Below, piece after piece: positions 33,401 through 48,400 of a stretch of DNA of 64,000 bases (position 1 is its first letter; each line of letters starts with the position of its first letter). Both the position numbers and the translations under genes were made by a program. Source of the stretch: Mytilus californianus (lineage: Eukaryota; Mollusca; Bivalvia; Mytilida; Mytilidae); NCBI RefSeq assembly GCF_021869535.1, contig NW_026262659.1, positions 3,720,001-3,784,000 on the forward strand, in the 5' to 3' direction. Below the pieces are notes generated by a model, which saw only the letters and a program-made list of their open reading frames with translations, was not told the origin of the DNA and ran no database searches.

Positions 33401-36400
33401 AAAAATAAGAAATTATGCACTTTACTTATTTCGGTGAAAGTTATAGGACGTACAGGCAACTAAATAATGTCGCGTCTCAAATTCCAGTTGTTGCACATGT
33501 GTCAGACACTGCGAAAAGTTAAAGCGAACATTAATTATTAAAAATGTACTGCAAGTTACATAAAAATAATGAAATTTTACTTTCTAGGTAAATTTTTACA
33601 TTATTACCCACAGATCAGGCAAAATTTGCTGAATCAGCAATTTTCACTCCCAGGGGTGGAATTTAAGGGCTGTTTTTATTCTAGTTGCCCTTAATCAACT
33701 TTTTATTGATAAACTTACAAATTGTATAGGTGAAAAAAGGACCTCTATTGATTTATTGTAAACATATATATCCCAGTTAACCAAGACATCACAAACTTGA
33801 AACCGGTCATAACACCTATGATGCATAGACTTCTTACTAGGAAACATATTACAATAAAGAATACTAGTCTGCACTTATTTCTTACCAAAAAAAATTCAAA
33901 GATTATACCCCTACCCCAGCTGGCAGATTTTACCTTTTTTTTCATCTTGCCATTTTTACTTAAGGAGTGAACAAAACCCAAATAAATGATGTTTCAAATC
34001 AACACAGAAGTAAAACATGGTGATTCAGGAGGAATTATTGGATTGCCAACCCTATTTATAGTTAATCTGACTGAAAGAAAGAGTTTAAGCACCAAATCAT
34101 GAAAAATGATAGTAAAGTCCATTCCACATTTTACAGAATGCCTTACATTCCTTTAAGCATTTCCAGATTATGAAGGCAATATAACAAGATTCTTTAGATG
34201 GCAGTTAACTATTATTCTAAAATCTTTTTGACAATACATGTACTAGAATATATCTCTAAGATGACTGTTTGTCTATTTCTCATGTATGCATTAAGTTAAA
34301 TTATGTCCCCTTAAATAATCAATTTACCTTTATTGTGCTTTTCAGGGTCAGAAAATCAAAACAATTCATGATATTTGCATGGAAAATGAATTAACTATTT
34401 AATCTTGCTGATATACAATCATAATCACATTCTTTGTCCAAAACATTGTCTTGTCAATGTAAAGAAACCCCTAATACTATCTCTATTTCAGCAAAATATG
34501 AGGGCTAAATGAATAAGTAAGGACCCCTAAACCACTTACTGGTTCCAAAAAAGCTCACACTGGTGCCATGTTACCACAGAACTACAAATTAAACCTAAAG
34601 AAAACTAGTATAGCTGTACTTGTGTGGAAAAAAATAAGAAATTATGCACTTTACTTATTTCGGTGAAAGTTATAGGACGTACAGGCAACTAAATAATGTC
34701 GCGTCTCAAATTCCAGTTGTTGCACATGTGTCAGACACTGCGAAAAGTTAAAGCGAACATTAATTATTAAAAATGTACTGCAAGTTACATAAAAATAATG
34801 AAATTTTACTTTCTAGGTAAATTTTTACATTATTACCCACAGATCAGGCAAAATTTGCTGAATCAGCAATTTTCACTCCCAGGGGTGGAATTTAAGGGCT
34901 GTTTTTATTCTAGTTGCCCTTAATCAACTTTTTATTGATAAACTTACAAATTGTATAGGTGAAAAAAAGGACCTCTATTGATTTATTGTAAACATATATA
35001 TCCCAGTTAACCAAGACATCACAAACTTGAAACCGGTCATAACACCTATGATGCATAGACTTCTTACTAGGAAACATATTACAATAAAGAATACTAGTCT
35101 GCACTTATTTCTTACCAAAAAAAATTCAAAGATTATACCCCTACCCCAGCTGGCAGATTTTACCTTTTTTTTCATCTTGCCATTTTTACTTAAGGAGTGA
35201 ACAAAACCCAAATAAATGATGTTTCAAATCAACACAGAAGTAAAACATGGTGATTCAGGAGGAATTATTGGATTGCCAACCCTATTTATAGTTAATCTGA
35301 CTGAAAGAAAGAGTTTAAGCACCAAATCATGAAAAATGATAGTAAAGTCCATTCCACATTTTACAGAATGCCTTACATTCCTTTAAGCATTTCCAGATTA
35401 TGAAGGCAATATAACAAGATTCTTTAGATGGCAGTTAACTATTATTCTAAAATCTTTTTGACAATACATGTACTAGAATATATCTCTAAGATGACTGTTT
35501 GTCTATTTCTCATGTATGCATTAAGTTAAATTATGTCCCCTTAAATAATCAATTTACCTTTATTGTGCTTTTCAGGGTCAGAAAATCAAAACAATTCATG
35601 ATATTTGCATGGAAAATGAATTAACTATTTAATCTTGCTGATATACAATCATAATCACATTCTTTGTCCAAAACATTGTCTTGTCAATGTAAAGAAACCC
35701 CTAATACTATCTCTATTTCAGCAAAATATGAGGGCTAAATGAATAAGTAAGGACCCCTAAACCACTTACTGGTTCCAAAAAAGCTCACACTGGTGCCATG
35801 TTACCACAGAACTACAAATTAAACCTAAAGATAACTAGTATAGCTGTACTTGTGTGGAAAAAAATAAGAAATTATGCACTTTACTTATTTCGGTGAAAGT
35901 TATAGGACGTACAGGCAACTAAATAATGTCGCGTCTCAAATTCCAGTTGTTGCACATGTGTCAGACACTGCGAAAAGTTAAAGCGAACATTAATTATTAA
36001 AAATGTACTGCAAGTTACATAAAAATAATGAAATTTTACTTTCTAGGTAAATTTTTACATTATTACCCACAGATCAGGCAAAATTTGCTGAATCAGCAAT
36101 TTTCACTCCCAGGGGTGGAATTTAAGGGCTGTTTTTATTCTAGTTGCCCTTAATCAACTTTTTATTGATAAACTTACAAATTGTATAGGTGAAAAAAGGA
36201 CCTCTATTGATTTATTGTAAACATATATATCCCAGTTAACCAAGACATCACAAACTTGAAACCGGTCATAACACCTATGATGCATAGACTTCTTACTAGG
36301 AAACATATTACAATAAAGAATACTAGTCTGCACTTATTTCTTACCAAAAAAAAATCAAAGATTATACCCCTACCCCAGCTGGCAGATTTTACCTTTTTTT

Positions 36401-39400
36401 TCATCTTGCCATTTTTACTTAAGGAGTGAACAAAACCCAAATAAATGATGTTTCAAATCAACACAGAAGTAAAACATGGTGATTCAGGAGGAATTATTGG
36501 ATTGCCAACCCTATTTATAGTTAATCTGACTGAAAGAAAGAGTTTAAGCACCAAATCATGAAAAATGATAGTAAAGTCCATTCCACATTTTACAGAATGC
36601 CTTACATTCCTTTAAGCATTTCCAGATTATGAAGGCAATATAACAAGATTCTTTAGATGGCAGTTAACTATTATTCTAAAATCTTTTTGACAATACATGT
36701 ACTAGAATATATCTCTAAGATGACTGTTTGTCTATTTCTCATGTATGCATTAAGTTAAATTATGTCCCCTTAAATAATCAATTTACCTTTATTGTGCTTT
36801 TCAGGGTCAGAAAATCAAAACAATTCATGATATTTGCATGGAAAATGAATTAACTATTTAATCTTGCTGATATACAATCATAATCACATTCTTTGTCCAA
36901 AACATTGTCTTGTCAATGTAAAGAAACCCCTAATACTATCTCTATTTCAGCAAAATATGAGGGCTAAATGAATAAGTAAGGACCCCTAAACCACTTACTG
37001 GTTCCAAAAAAGCTCACACTGGTGCCATGTTACCACAGAACTACAAATTAAACCTAAAGAAAACTAGTATAGCTGTACTTGTGTGGAAAAAAATAAGAAA
37101 TTATGCACTTTACTTATTTCGGTGAAAGTTATAGGACGTACAGGCAACTAAATAATGTCGCGTCTCAAATTCCAGTTGTTGCACATGTGTCAGACACTGT
37201 GAAAAGTTAAAGCGAACATTAATTATTAAAAATGTACTGCAAGTTACATAAAAATAATGAAATTTTACTTTCTAGGTAAATTTTTACATTATTACCCACA
37301 GATCAGGCAAAATTTGCTGAATCAGCAATTTTCACTCCCAGGGGTGGAATTTAAGGGCTGTTTTTATTCTAGTTGCCCTTAATCAACTTTTTATTGATAA
37401 ACTTACAAATTGTATAGGTGAAAAAAGGACCTCTATTGATTTATTGTAAACATATATATCCCAGTTAACCAAGACATCACAAACTTGAAACCGGTCATAA
37501 CACCTATGATGCATAGACTTCTTACTAGGAAACATATTACAATAAAGAATACTAGTCTGCACTTATTTCTTACCAAAAAAAAATCAAAGATTATACCCCT
37601 ACCCCAGCTGGCAGATTTTACCTTTTTTTTCATCTTGCCATTTTTACTTAAGGAGTGAACAAAACCCAAATAAATGATGTTTCAAATCAACACAGAAGTA
37701 AAACATGGTGATTCAGGAGGAATTATTGGATTGCCAACCCTATTTATAGTTAATCTGACTGAAAGAAAGAGTTTAAGCACCAAATCATGAAAAATGATAG
37801 TAAAGTCCATTCCACATTTTACAGAATGCCTTACATTCCTTTCAGCATTTCCAGATTATGAAGGCAATATAACAAGATTCTTTAGATGGCAGTTAACTAT
37901 TATTCTAAAATCTTTTTGACAATACATGTACTAGAATATATCTCTAAGATGACTGTTTGTCTATTTCTCATGTATGCATTAAGTTAAATTATGTCCCCTT
38001 AAATAATCAATTTACCTTTATTGTGCTTTTCAGGGTCAGAAAATCAAAACAATTCATGATATTTGCATGGAAAATGAATTAACTATTTAATCTTGCTGAT
38101 ATACAATCATAATCACATTCTTTGTCCAAAACATTGTCTTGTCAATGTAAAGAAACCCCTAATACTATCTCTATTTCAGCAAAATATGAGGGCTAAATGA
38201 ATAAGTAAGGACCCCTAAACCACTTACTGGTTCCAAAAAAGCTCACACTGGTGCCATGTTACCACAGAACTACAAATTAAACCTAAAGAAAACTAGTATA
38301 GCTGTACTTGTGTGGAAAAAAATAAGAAATTATGCACTTTACTTATTTCGGTGAAAGTTATAGGACGTACAGGCAACTAAATAATGTCGCGTCTCAAATT
38401 CCAGTTGTTGCACATGTGTCAGACACTGCGAAAAGTTAAAGCGAACATTAATTATTAAAAATGTACTGCAAGTTACATAAAAATAATGAAATTTTACTTT
38501 CTAGGTAAATTTTTACATTATTACCCACAGATCAGGCAAAATTTGCTGAATCAGCAATTTTCACTCCCAGGGGTGGAATTTAAGGGCTGTTTTTATTCTA
38601 GTTGCCCTTAATCAACTTTTTATTGATAAACTTACAAATTGTATAGGTGAAAAAAAGGACCTCTATTGATTTATTGTAAACATATATATCCCAGTTAACC
38701 AAGACATCACAAACTTGAAACCGGTCATAACACCTATGATGCATAGACTTCTTACTAGGAAACATATTACAATAAAGAATACTAGTCTGCACTTATTTCT
38801 TACCAAAAAAAAATCAAAGATTATACCCCTACCCCAGCTGGCAGATTTTACCTTTTTTTTCATCTTGCCATTTTTACTTAAGGAGTGAACAAAACCCAAA
38901 TAAATGATGTTTCAAATCAACACAGAAGTAAAACATGGTGATTCAGGAGGAATTATTGGATTGCCAACCCTATTTATAGTTAATCTGACTGAAAGAAAGA
39001 GTTTAAGCACCAAATCATGAAAAATGATAGTAAAGTCCATTCCACATTTTACAGAATGCCTTACATTCCTTTAAGCATTTCCAGATTATGAAGGCAATAT
39101 AACAAGATTCTTTAGATGGCAGTTAACTATTATTCTAAAATCTTTTTGACAATACATGTACTAGAATATATCTCTAAGATGACTGTTTGTCTATTTCTCA
39201 TGTATGCATTAAGTTAAATTATGTCCCCTTAAATAATCAATTTACCTTTATTGTGCTTTTCAGGGTCAGAAAATCAAAACAATTCATGATATTTGCATGG
39301 AAAATGAATTAACTATTTAATCTTGCTGATATACAATCATAATCACATTCTTTGTCCAAAACATTGTCTTGTCAATGTAAAGAAACCCCTAATACTATCT

Positions 39401-42400
39401 CTATTTCAGCAAAATATGAGGGCTAAATGAATAAGTAAGGACCCCTAAACCACTTACTGGTTCCAAAAAAGCTCACACTGGTGCCATGTTACCACAGAAC
39501 TACAAATTAAACCTAAAGAAAACTAGTATAGCTGTACTTGTGTGGAAAAAAATAAGAAATTATGCACTTTACTTATTTCGGTGAAAGTTATAGGACGTAC
39601 AGGCAACTAAATAATGTCGCGTCTCAAATTCCAGTTGTTGCACATGTGTCAGACACTGCGAAAAGTTAAAGCGAACATTAATTATTAAAAATGTACTGCA
39701 AGTTACATAAAAATAATGAAATTTTACTTTCTAGGTAAATTTTTACATTATTACCCACAGATCAGGCAAAATTTGCTGAATCAGCAATTTTCACTCCCAG
39801 GGGTGGAATTTAAGGGCTGTTTTTATTCTAGTTGCCCTTAATCAACTTTTTATTGATAAACTTACAAATTGTATAGGTGAAAAAAGGACCTCTATTGATT
39901 TATTGTAAACATATATATCCCAGTTAACCAAGACATCACAAACTTGAAACCGGTCATAACACCTATGATGCATAGACTTCTTACTAGGAAACATATTACA
40001 ATAAAGAATACTAGTCTGCACTTATTTCTTACCAAAAAAAATTCAAAGATTATACCCCTACCCCAGCTGGCAGATTTTACCTTTTTTTTCATCTTGCCAT
40101 TTTTACTTAAGGAGTGAACAAAACCCAAATAAATGATGTTTCAAATCAACACAGAAGTAAAACATGGTGATTCAGGAGGAATTATTGGATTGCCAACCCT
40201 ATTTATAGTTAATCTGACTGAAAGAAAGAGTTTAAGCACCAAATCATGAAAAATGATAGTAAAGTCCATTCCACATTTTACAGAATGCCTTACATTCCTT
40301 TAAGCATTTCCAGATTATGAAGGCAATATAACAAGATTCTTCAGATGGCAGTTAACTATTATTCTAAAATCTTTTTGACAATACATGTACTAGAATATAT
40401 CTCTAAGATGACTGTTTGTCTATTTCTCATGTATGCATTAAGTTAAATTATGTCCCCTTAAATAATCAATTTACCTTTATTGTGCTTTTCAGGGTCAGAA
40501 AATCAAAACAATTCATGATATTTGCATGGAAAATGAATTAACTATTTAATCTTGCTGATATACAATCATAATCACATTCTTTGTCCAAAACATTGTCTTG
40601 TCAATGTAAAGAAACCCCTAATACTATCTCTATTTCAGCAAAATATGAGGGCTAAATGAATAAGTAAGGACCCCTAAACCACTTACTGGTTCCAAAAAAG
40701 CTCACACTGGTGCCATGTTACCACAGAACTACAAATTAAACCTAAAGATAACTAGTATAGCTGTACTTGTGTGGAAAAAAATAAGAAATTATGCACTTTA
40801 CTTATTTCGGTGAAAGTTATAGGACGTACAGGCAACTAAATAATGTCGCGTCTCAAATTCCAGTTGTTGCACATGTGTCAGACACTGCGAAAAGTTAAAG
40901 CGAACATTAATTATTAAAAATGTACTGCAAGTTACATAAAAATAATGAAATTTTACTTTCTAGGTAAATTTTTACATTATTACCCACAGATCAGGCAAAA
41001 TTTGCTGAATCAGCAATTTTCACTCCCAGGGGTGGAATTTAAGGGCTGTTTTTATTCTAGTTGCCCTTAATCAACTTTTTATTGATAAACTTACAAATTG
41101 TATAGGTGAAAAAAGGACCTCTATTGATTTATTGTAAACATATATATCCCAGTTAACCAAGACATCACAAACTTGAAACCGGTCATAACACCTATGATGC
41201 ATAGACTTCTTACTAGGAAACATATTACAATAAAGAATACTAGTCTGCACTTATTTCTTACCAAAAAAAATTCAAAGATTATACCCCTACCCCAGCTGGC
41301 AGATTTTACCTTTTTTTTCATCTTGCCATTTTTACTTAAGGAGTGAACAAAACCCAAATAAATGATGTTTCAAATCAACACAGAAGTAAAACATGGTGAT
41401 TCAGGAGGAATTATTGGATTGCCAACCCTATTTATAGTTAATCTGACTGAAAGAAAGAGTTTAAGCACCAAATCATGAAAAATGATAGTAAAGTCCATTC
41501 CACATTTTACAGAATGCCTTACATTCCTTTAAGCATTTCCAGATTATGAAGGCAATATAACAAGATTCTTTAGATGGCAGTTAACTATTATTCTAAAATC
41601 TTTTTGACAATACATGTACTAGAATATATCTCTAAGATGACTGTTTGTCTATTTCTCATGTATGCATTAAGTTAAATTATGTCCCCTTAAATAATCAATT
41701 TACCTTTATTGTGCTTTTCAGGGTCAGAAAAATCAAAACAATTCATGATATTTGCATGGAAAATGAATTAACTATTTAATCTTGCTGATATACAATCATA
41801 ATCACATTCTTTGTCCAAAACATTGTCTTGTCAATGTAAAGAAACCCCTAATACTATCTCTATTTCAGCAAAATATGAGGGCTAAATGAATAAGTAAGGA
41901 CCCCTAAACCACTTACTGGTTCCAAAAAAGCTCACACTGGTGCCATGTTACCACAGAACTACAAATTAAACCTAAAGAAAACTAGTATAGCTGTACTTGT
42001 GTGAAAAAAAATAAGAAATTATGCACTTTACTTATTTCGGTGAAAGTTATAGGACGTACAGGCAACTAAATAATGTCGCGTCTCAAATTCCAGTTGTTGC
42101 ACATGTGTCAGACACTGCGAAAAGTTAAAGCGAACATTAATTATTAAAAATGTACTGCAAGTTACATAAAAATAATGAAATTTTACTTTCTAGGTAAATT
42201 TTTACATTATTACCCACAGATCAGGCAAAATTTGCTGAATCAGCAATTTTCACTCCCAGGGGTGGAATTTAAGGGCTGTTTTTATTCTAGTTGCCCTTAA
42301 TCAACTTTTTATTGATAAACTTACAAATTGTATAGGTGAAAAAAGGACCTCTATTGATTTATTGTAAACATATATATCCCAGTTAACCAAGACATCACAA

Positions 42401-45400
42401 ACTTGAAACCGGTCATAACACCTATGATGCATAGACTTCTTACTAGGAAACATATTACAATAAAGAATACTAGTCTGCACTTATTTCTTACCAAAAAAAA
42501 TTCAAAGATTATACCCCTACCCCAGCTGGCAGATTTTACCTTTTTTTTCATCTTGCCATTTTTACTTAAGGAGTGAACAAAACCCAAATAAATGATGTTT
42601 CAAATCAACACAGAAGTAAAACATGGTGATTCAGGAGGAATTATTGGATTGCCAACCCTATTTATAGTTAATCTGACTGAAAGAAAGAGTTTAAGCACCA
42701 AATCATGAAAAATGATAGTAAAGTCCATTCCACATTTTACAGAATGCCTTACATTCCTTTAAGCATTTCCAGATTATGAAGGCAATATAACAAGATTCTT
42801 TAGATGGCAGTTAACTATTATTCTAAAATCTTTTTGACAATACATGTACTAGAATATATCTCTAAGATGACTGTTTGTCTATTTCTCATGTATGCATTAA
42901 GTTAAATTATGTCCCCTTAAATAATCAATTTACCTTTATTGTGCTTTTCAGGGTCAGAAAAATCAAAACAATTCATGATATTTGCATGGAAAATGAATTA
43001 ACTATTTAATCTTGCTGATATACAATCATAATCACATTCTTTGTCCAAAACATTGTCTTGTCAATGTAAAGAAACCCCTAATACTATCTCTATTTCAGCA
43101 AAATATGAGGGCTAAATGAATAAGTAAGGACCCCTAAACCACTTACTGGTTCCAAAAAAGCTCACACTGGTGCCATGTTACCACAGAACTACAAATTAAA
43201 CCTAAAGATAACTAGTATAGCTGTACTTGTGTGGAAAAAAATAAGAAATTATGCACTTTACTTATTTCGGTGAAAGTTATAGGACGTACAGGCAACTAAA
43301 TAATGTCGCGTCTCAAATTCCAGTTGTTGCACATGTGTCAGACACTGCGAAAAGTTAAAGCGAACATTAATTATTAAAAATGTACTGCAAGTTACATAAA
43401 AATAATGAAATTTTACTTTCTAGGTAAATTTTTACATTATTACCCACAGATCAGGCAAAATTTGCTGAATCAGCAATTTTCACTCCCAGGGGTGGAATTT
43501 AAGGGCTGTTTTTATTCTAGTTGCCCTTAATCAACTTTTTATTGATAAACTTACAAATTGTATAGGTGAAAAAAGGACCTCTATTGATTTATTGTAAACA
43601 TATATATCCCAGTTAACCAAGACATCACAAACTTGAAACCGGTCATAACACCTATGATGCATAGACTTCTTACTAGGAAACATATTACAATAAAGAATAC
43701 TAGTCTGCACTTATTTCTTACCAAAAAAAATTCAAAGATTATACCCCTACCCCAGCTGGCAGATTTTACCTTTTTTTTCATCTTGCCATTTTTACTTAAG
43801 GAGTGAACAAAACCCAAATAAATGATGTTTCAAATCAACACAGAAGTAAAACATGGTGATTCAGGAGGAATTATTGGATTGCCAACCCTATTTATAGTTA
43901 ATCTGACTGAAAGAAAGAGTTTAAGCACCAAATCATGAAAAATGATAGTAAAGTCCATTCCACATTTTACAGAATGCCTTACATTCCTTTAAGCATTTCC
44001 AGATTATGAAGGCAATATAACAAGATTCTTTAGATGGCAGTTAACTATTATTCTAAAATCTTTTTGACAATACATGTACTAGAATATATCTCTAAGATGA
44101 CTGTTTGTCTATTTCTCATGTATGCATTAAGTTAAATTATGTCCCCTTAAATAATCAATTTACCTTTATTGTGCTTTTCAGGGTCAGAAAATCAAAACAA
44201 TTCATGATATTTGCATGGAAAATGAATTAACTATTTAATCTTGCTGATATACAATCATAATCACATTCTTTGTCCAAAACATTGTCTTGTCAATGTAAAG
44301 AAACCCCTAATACTATCTCTATTTCAGCAAAATATGAGGGCTAAATGAATAAGTAAGGACCCCTAAACCACTTACTGGTTCCAAAAAAGCTCACACTGGT
44401 GCCATGTTACCACAGAACTACAAATTAAACCTAAAGATAACTAGTATAGCTGTACTTGTGTGGAAAAAAATAAGAAATTATGTACTTTACTTATTTCGGT
44501 GAAAGTTATAGGACGTACAGGCAACTAAATAATGTCGCGTCTCAAATTCCAGTTGTTGCACATGTGTCAGACACTGCGAAAAGTTAAAGCGAACATTAAT
44601 TATTAAAAATGTACTGCAAGTTACATAAAAATAATGAAATTTTACTTTCTAGGTAAATTTTTACATTATTACCCACAGATCAGGCAAAATTTGCTGAATC
44701 AGCAATTTTCACTCCCAGGGGTGGAATTTAAGGGCTGTTTTTATTCTAGTTGCCCTTAATCAACTTTTTATTGATAAACTTACAAATTGTATAGGTGAAA
44801 AAAGGACCTCTATTGATTTATTGTAAACATATATATCCCAGTTAACCAAGACATCACAAACTTGAAACCGGTCATAACACCTATGATGCATAGACTTCTT
44901 ACTAGGAAACATATTACAATAAAGAATACTAGTCTGCACTTATTTCTTACCAAAAAAAATTCAAAGATTATACCCCTACCCCAGCTGGCAGATTTTACCT
45001 TTTTTTTCATCTTGCCATTTTTACTTAAGGAGTGAACAAAACCCAAATAAATGATGTTTCAAATCAACACAGAAGTAAAACATGGTGATTCAGGAGGAAT
45101 TATTGGATTGCCAACCCTATTTATAGTTAATCTGACTGAAAGAAAGAGTTTAAGCACCAAATCATGAAAAATGATAGTAAAGTCCATTCCACATTTTACA
45201 GAATGCCTTACATTCCTTTAAGCATTTCCAGATTATGAAGGCAATATAACAAGATTCTTTAGATGGCAGTTAACTATTATTCTAAAATCTTTTTGACAAT
45301 ACATGTACTAGAATATATCTCTAAGATGACTGTTTGTCTATTTCTCATGTATGCATTAAGTTAAATTATGTCCCCTTAAATAATCAATTTACCTTTATTG

Positions 45401-48400
45401 TGCTTTTCAGGGTCAGAAAATCAAAACAATTCATGATATTTGCATGGAAAATGAATTAACTATTTAATCTTGCTGATATACAATCATAATCACATTCTTT
45501 GTCCAAAACATTGTCTTGTCAATGTAAAGAAACCCCTAATACTATCTCTATTTCAGCAAAATATGAGGGCTAAATGAATAAGTAAGGACCCCTAAACCAC
45601 TTACTGGTTCCAAAAAAGCTCACACTGGTGCCATGTTACCACAGAACTACAAATTAAACCTAAAGATAACTAGTATAGCTGTACTTGTGTGGAAAAAAAT
45701 AAGAAATTATGCACTTTACTTATTTCGGTGAAAGTTATAGGACGTACAGGCAACTAAATAATGTCGCGTCTCAAATTCCAGTTGTTGCACATGTGTCAGA
45801 CACTGCGAAAAGTTAAAGCGAACATTAATTATTAAAAATGTACTGCAAGTTACATAAAAATAATGAAATTTTACTTTCTAGGTAAATTTTTACATTATTA
45901 CCCACAGATCAGGCAAAATTTGCTGAATCAGCAATTTTCACTCCCAGGGGTGGAATTTAAGGGCTGTTTTTATTCTAGTTGCCCTTAATCAACTTTTTAT
46001 TGATAAACTTACAAATTGTATAGGTGAAAAAAGGACCTCTATTGATTTATTGTAAACATATATATCCCAGTTAACCAAGACATCACAAACTTGAAACCGG
46101 TCATAACACCTATGATGCATAGACTTCTTACTAGGAAACATATTACAATAAAGAATACTAGTCTGCACTTATTTCTTACCAAAAAAAATTCAAAGATTAT
46201 ACCCCTACACCAGCTGGCAGATTTTACCTTTTTTTTCATCTTGCCATTTTTACTTAAGGAGTGAACAAAACCCAAATAAATGATGTTTCAAATCAACACA
46301 GAAGTAAAACATGGTGATTCAGGAGGAATTATTGGATTGCCAACCCTATTTATAGTTAATCTGACTGAAAGAAAGAGTTTAAGCACCAAATCATGAAAAA
46401 TGATAGTAAAGTCCATTCCACATTTTACAGAATGCCTTACATTCCTTTAAGCATTTCCAGATTATGAAGGCAATATAACAAGATTCTTTAGATGGCAGTT
46501 AACTATTATTCTAAAATCTTTTTGACAATACATGTACTAGAATATATCTCTAAGATGACTGTTTGTCTATTTCTCATGTATGCATTAAGTTAAATTATGT
46601 CCCCTTAAATAATCAATTTACCTTTATTGTGCTTTTCAGGGTCAGAAAATCAAAACAATTCATGATATTTGCATGGAAAATGAATTAACTATTTAATCTT
46701 GCTGATATACAATCATAATCACATTCTTTGTCCAAAACATTGTCTTGTCAATGTAAAGAAACCCCTAATACTATCTCTATTTCAGCAAAATATGAGGGCT
46801 AAATGAATAAGTAAGGACCCCTAAACCACTTACTGGTTCCAAAAAAGCTCACACTGGTGCCATGTTACCACAGAACTACAAATTAAACCTAAAGATAACT
46901 AGTATAGCTGTACTTGTGTGGAAAAAAATAAGAAATTATGTACTTTACTTATTTCGGTGAAAGTTATAGGACGTACAGGCAACTAAATAATGTCGCGTCT
47001 CAAATTCCAGTTGTTGCACATGTGTCAGACACTGCGAAAAGTTAAAGTGAACATTAATTATTAAAAATGTACTGCAAGTTACATAAAAATAATGAAATTT
47101 TACTTTCTAGGTAAATTTTTACATTATTACCCACAGATCAGGCAAAATTTGCTGAATCAGCAATTTTCACTCCCAGGGGTGGAATTTAAGGGCTGTTTTT
47201 ATTCTAGTTGCCCTTAATCAACTTTTTATTGATAAACTTACAAATTGTATAGGTGAAAAAAGGACCTCTATTGATTTATTGTAAACATATATATCCCAGT
47301 TAACCAAGACATCACAAACTTGAAACCGGTCATAACACCTATGATGCATAGACTTCTTACTAGGAAACATATTACAATAAAGAATACTAGTCTGCACTTA
47401 TTTCTTACCAAAAAAAATTCAAAGATTATACCCCTACCCCAGCTGGCAGATTTTACCTTTTTTTTCATCTTGCCATTTTTACTTAAGGAGTGAACAAAAC
47501 CCAAATAAATGATGTTTCAAATCAACACAGAAGTAAAACATGGTGATTCAGGAGGAATTATTGGATTGCCAACCCTATTTATAGTTAATCTGACTGAAAG
47601 AAAGAGTTTAAGCACCAAATCATGAAAAATGATAGTAAAGTCCATTCCACATTTTACAGAATGCCTTACATTCCTTTAAGCATTTCCAGATTATGAAGGC
47701 AATATAACAAGATTCTTTAGATGGCAGTTAACTATTATTCTAAAATCTTTTTGACAATACATGTACTAGAATATATCTCTAAGATGACTGTTTGTCTATT
47801 TCTCATGTATGCATTAAGTTAAATTATGTCCCCTTAAATAATCAATTTACCTTTATTGTGCTTTTCAGGGTCAGAAAATCAAAACAATTCATGATATTTG
47901 CATGGAAAATGAATTAACTATTTAATCTTGCTGATATACAATCATAATCACATTCTTTGTCCAAAACATTGTCTTGTCAATGTAAAGAAACCCCTAATAC
48001 TATCTCTATTTCAGCAAAATATGAGGGCTAAATGAATAAGTAAGGACCCCTAAACCACTTACTGGTTCCAAAAAAGCTCACACTGGTGCCATGTTACCAC
48101 AGAACTACAAATTAAACCTAAAGATAACTAGTATAGCTGTACTTGTGTGAAAAAAAATAAGAAATTATGCACTTTACTTATTTCGGTGAAAGTTATAGGA
48201 CGTACAGGCAACTAAATAATGTCGCGTCTCAAATTCCAGTTGTTGCACATGTGTCAGACACTGCGAAAAGTTAAAGCGAACATTAATTATTAAAAATGTA
48301 CTGCAAGTTACATAAAAATAATGAAATTTTACTTTCTAGGTAAATTTTTACATTATTACCCACAGATCAGGCAAAATTTGCTGAATCAGCAATTTTCACT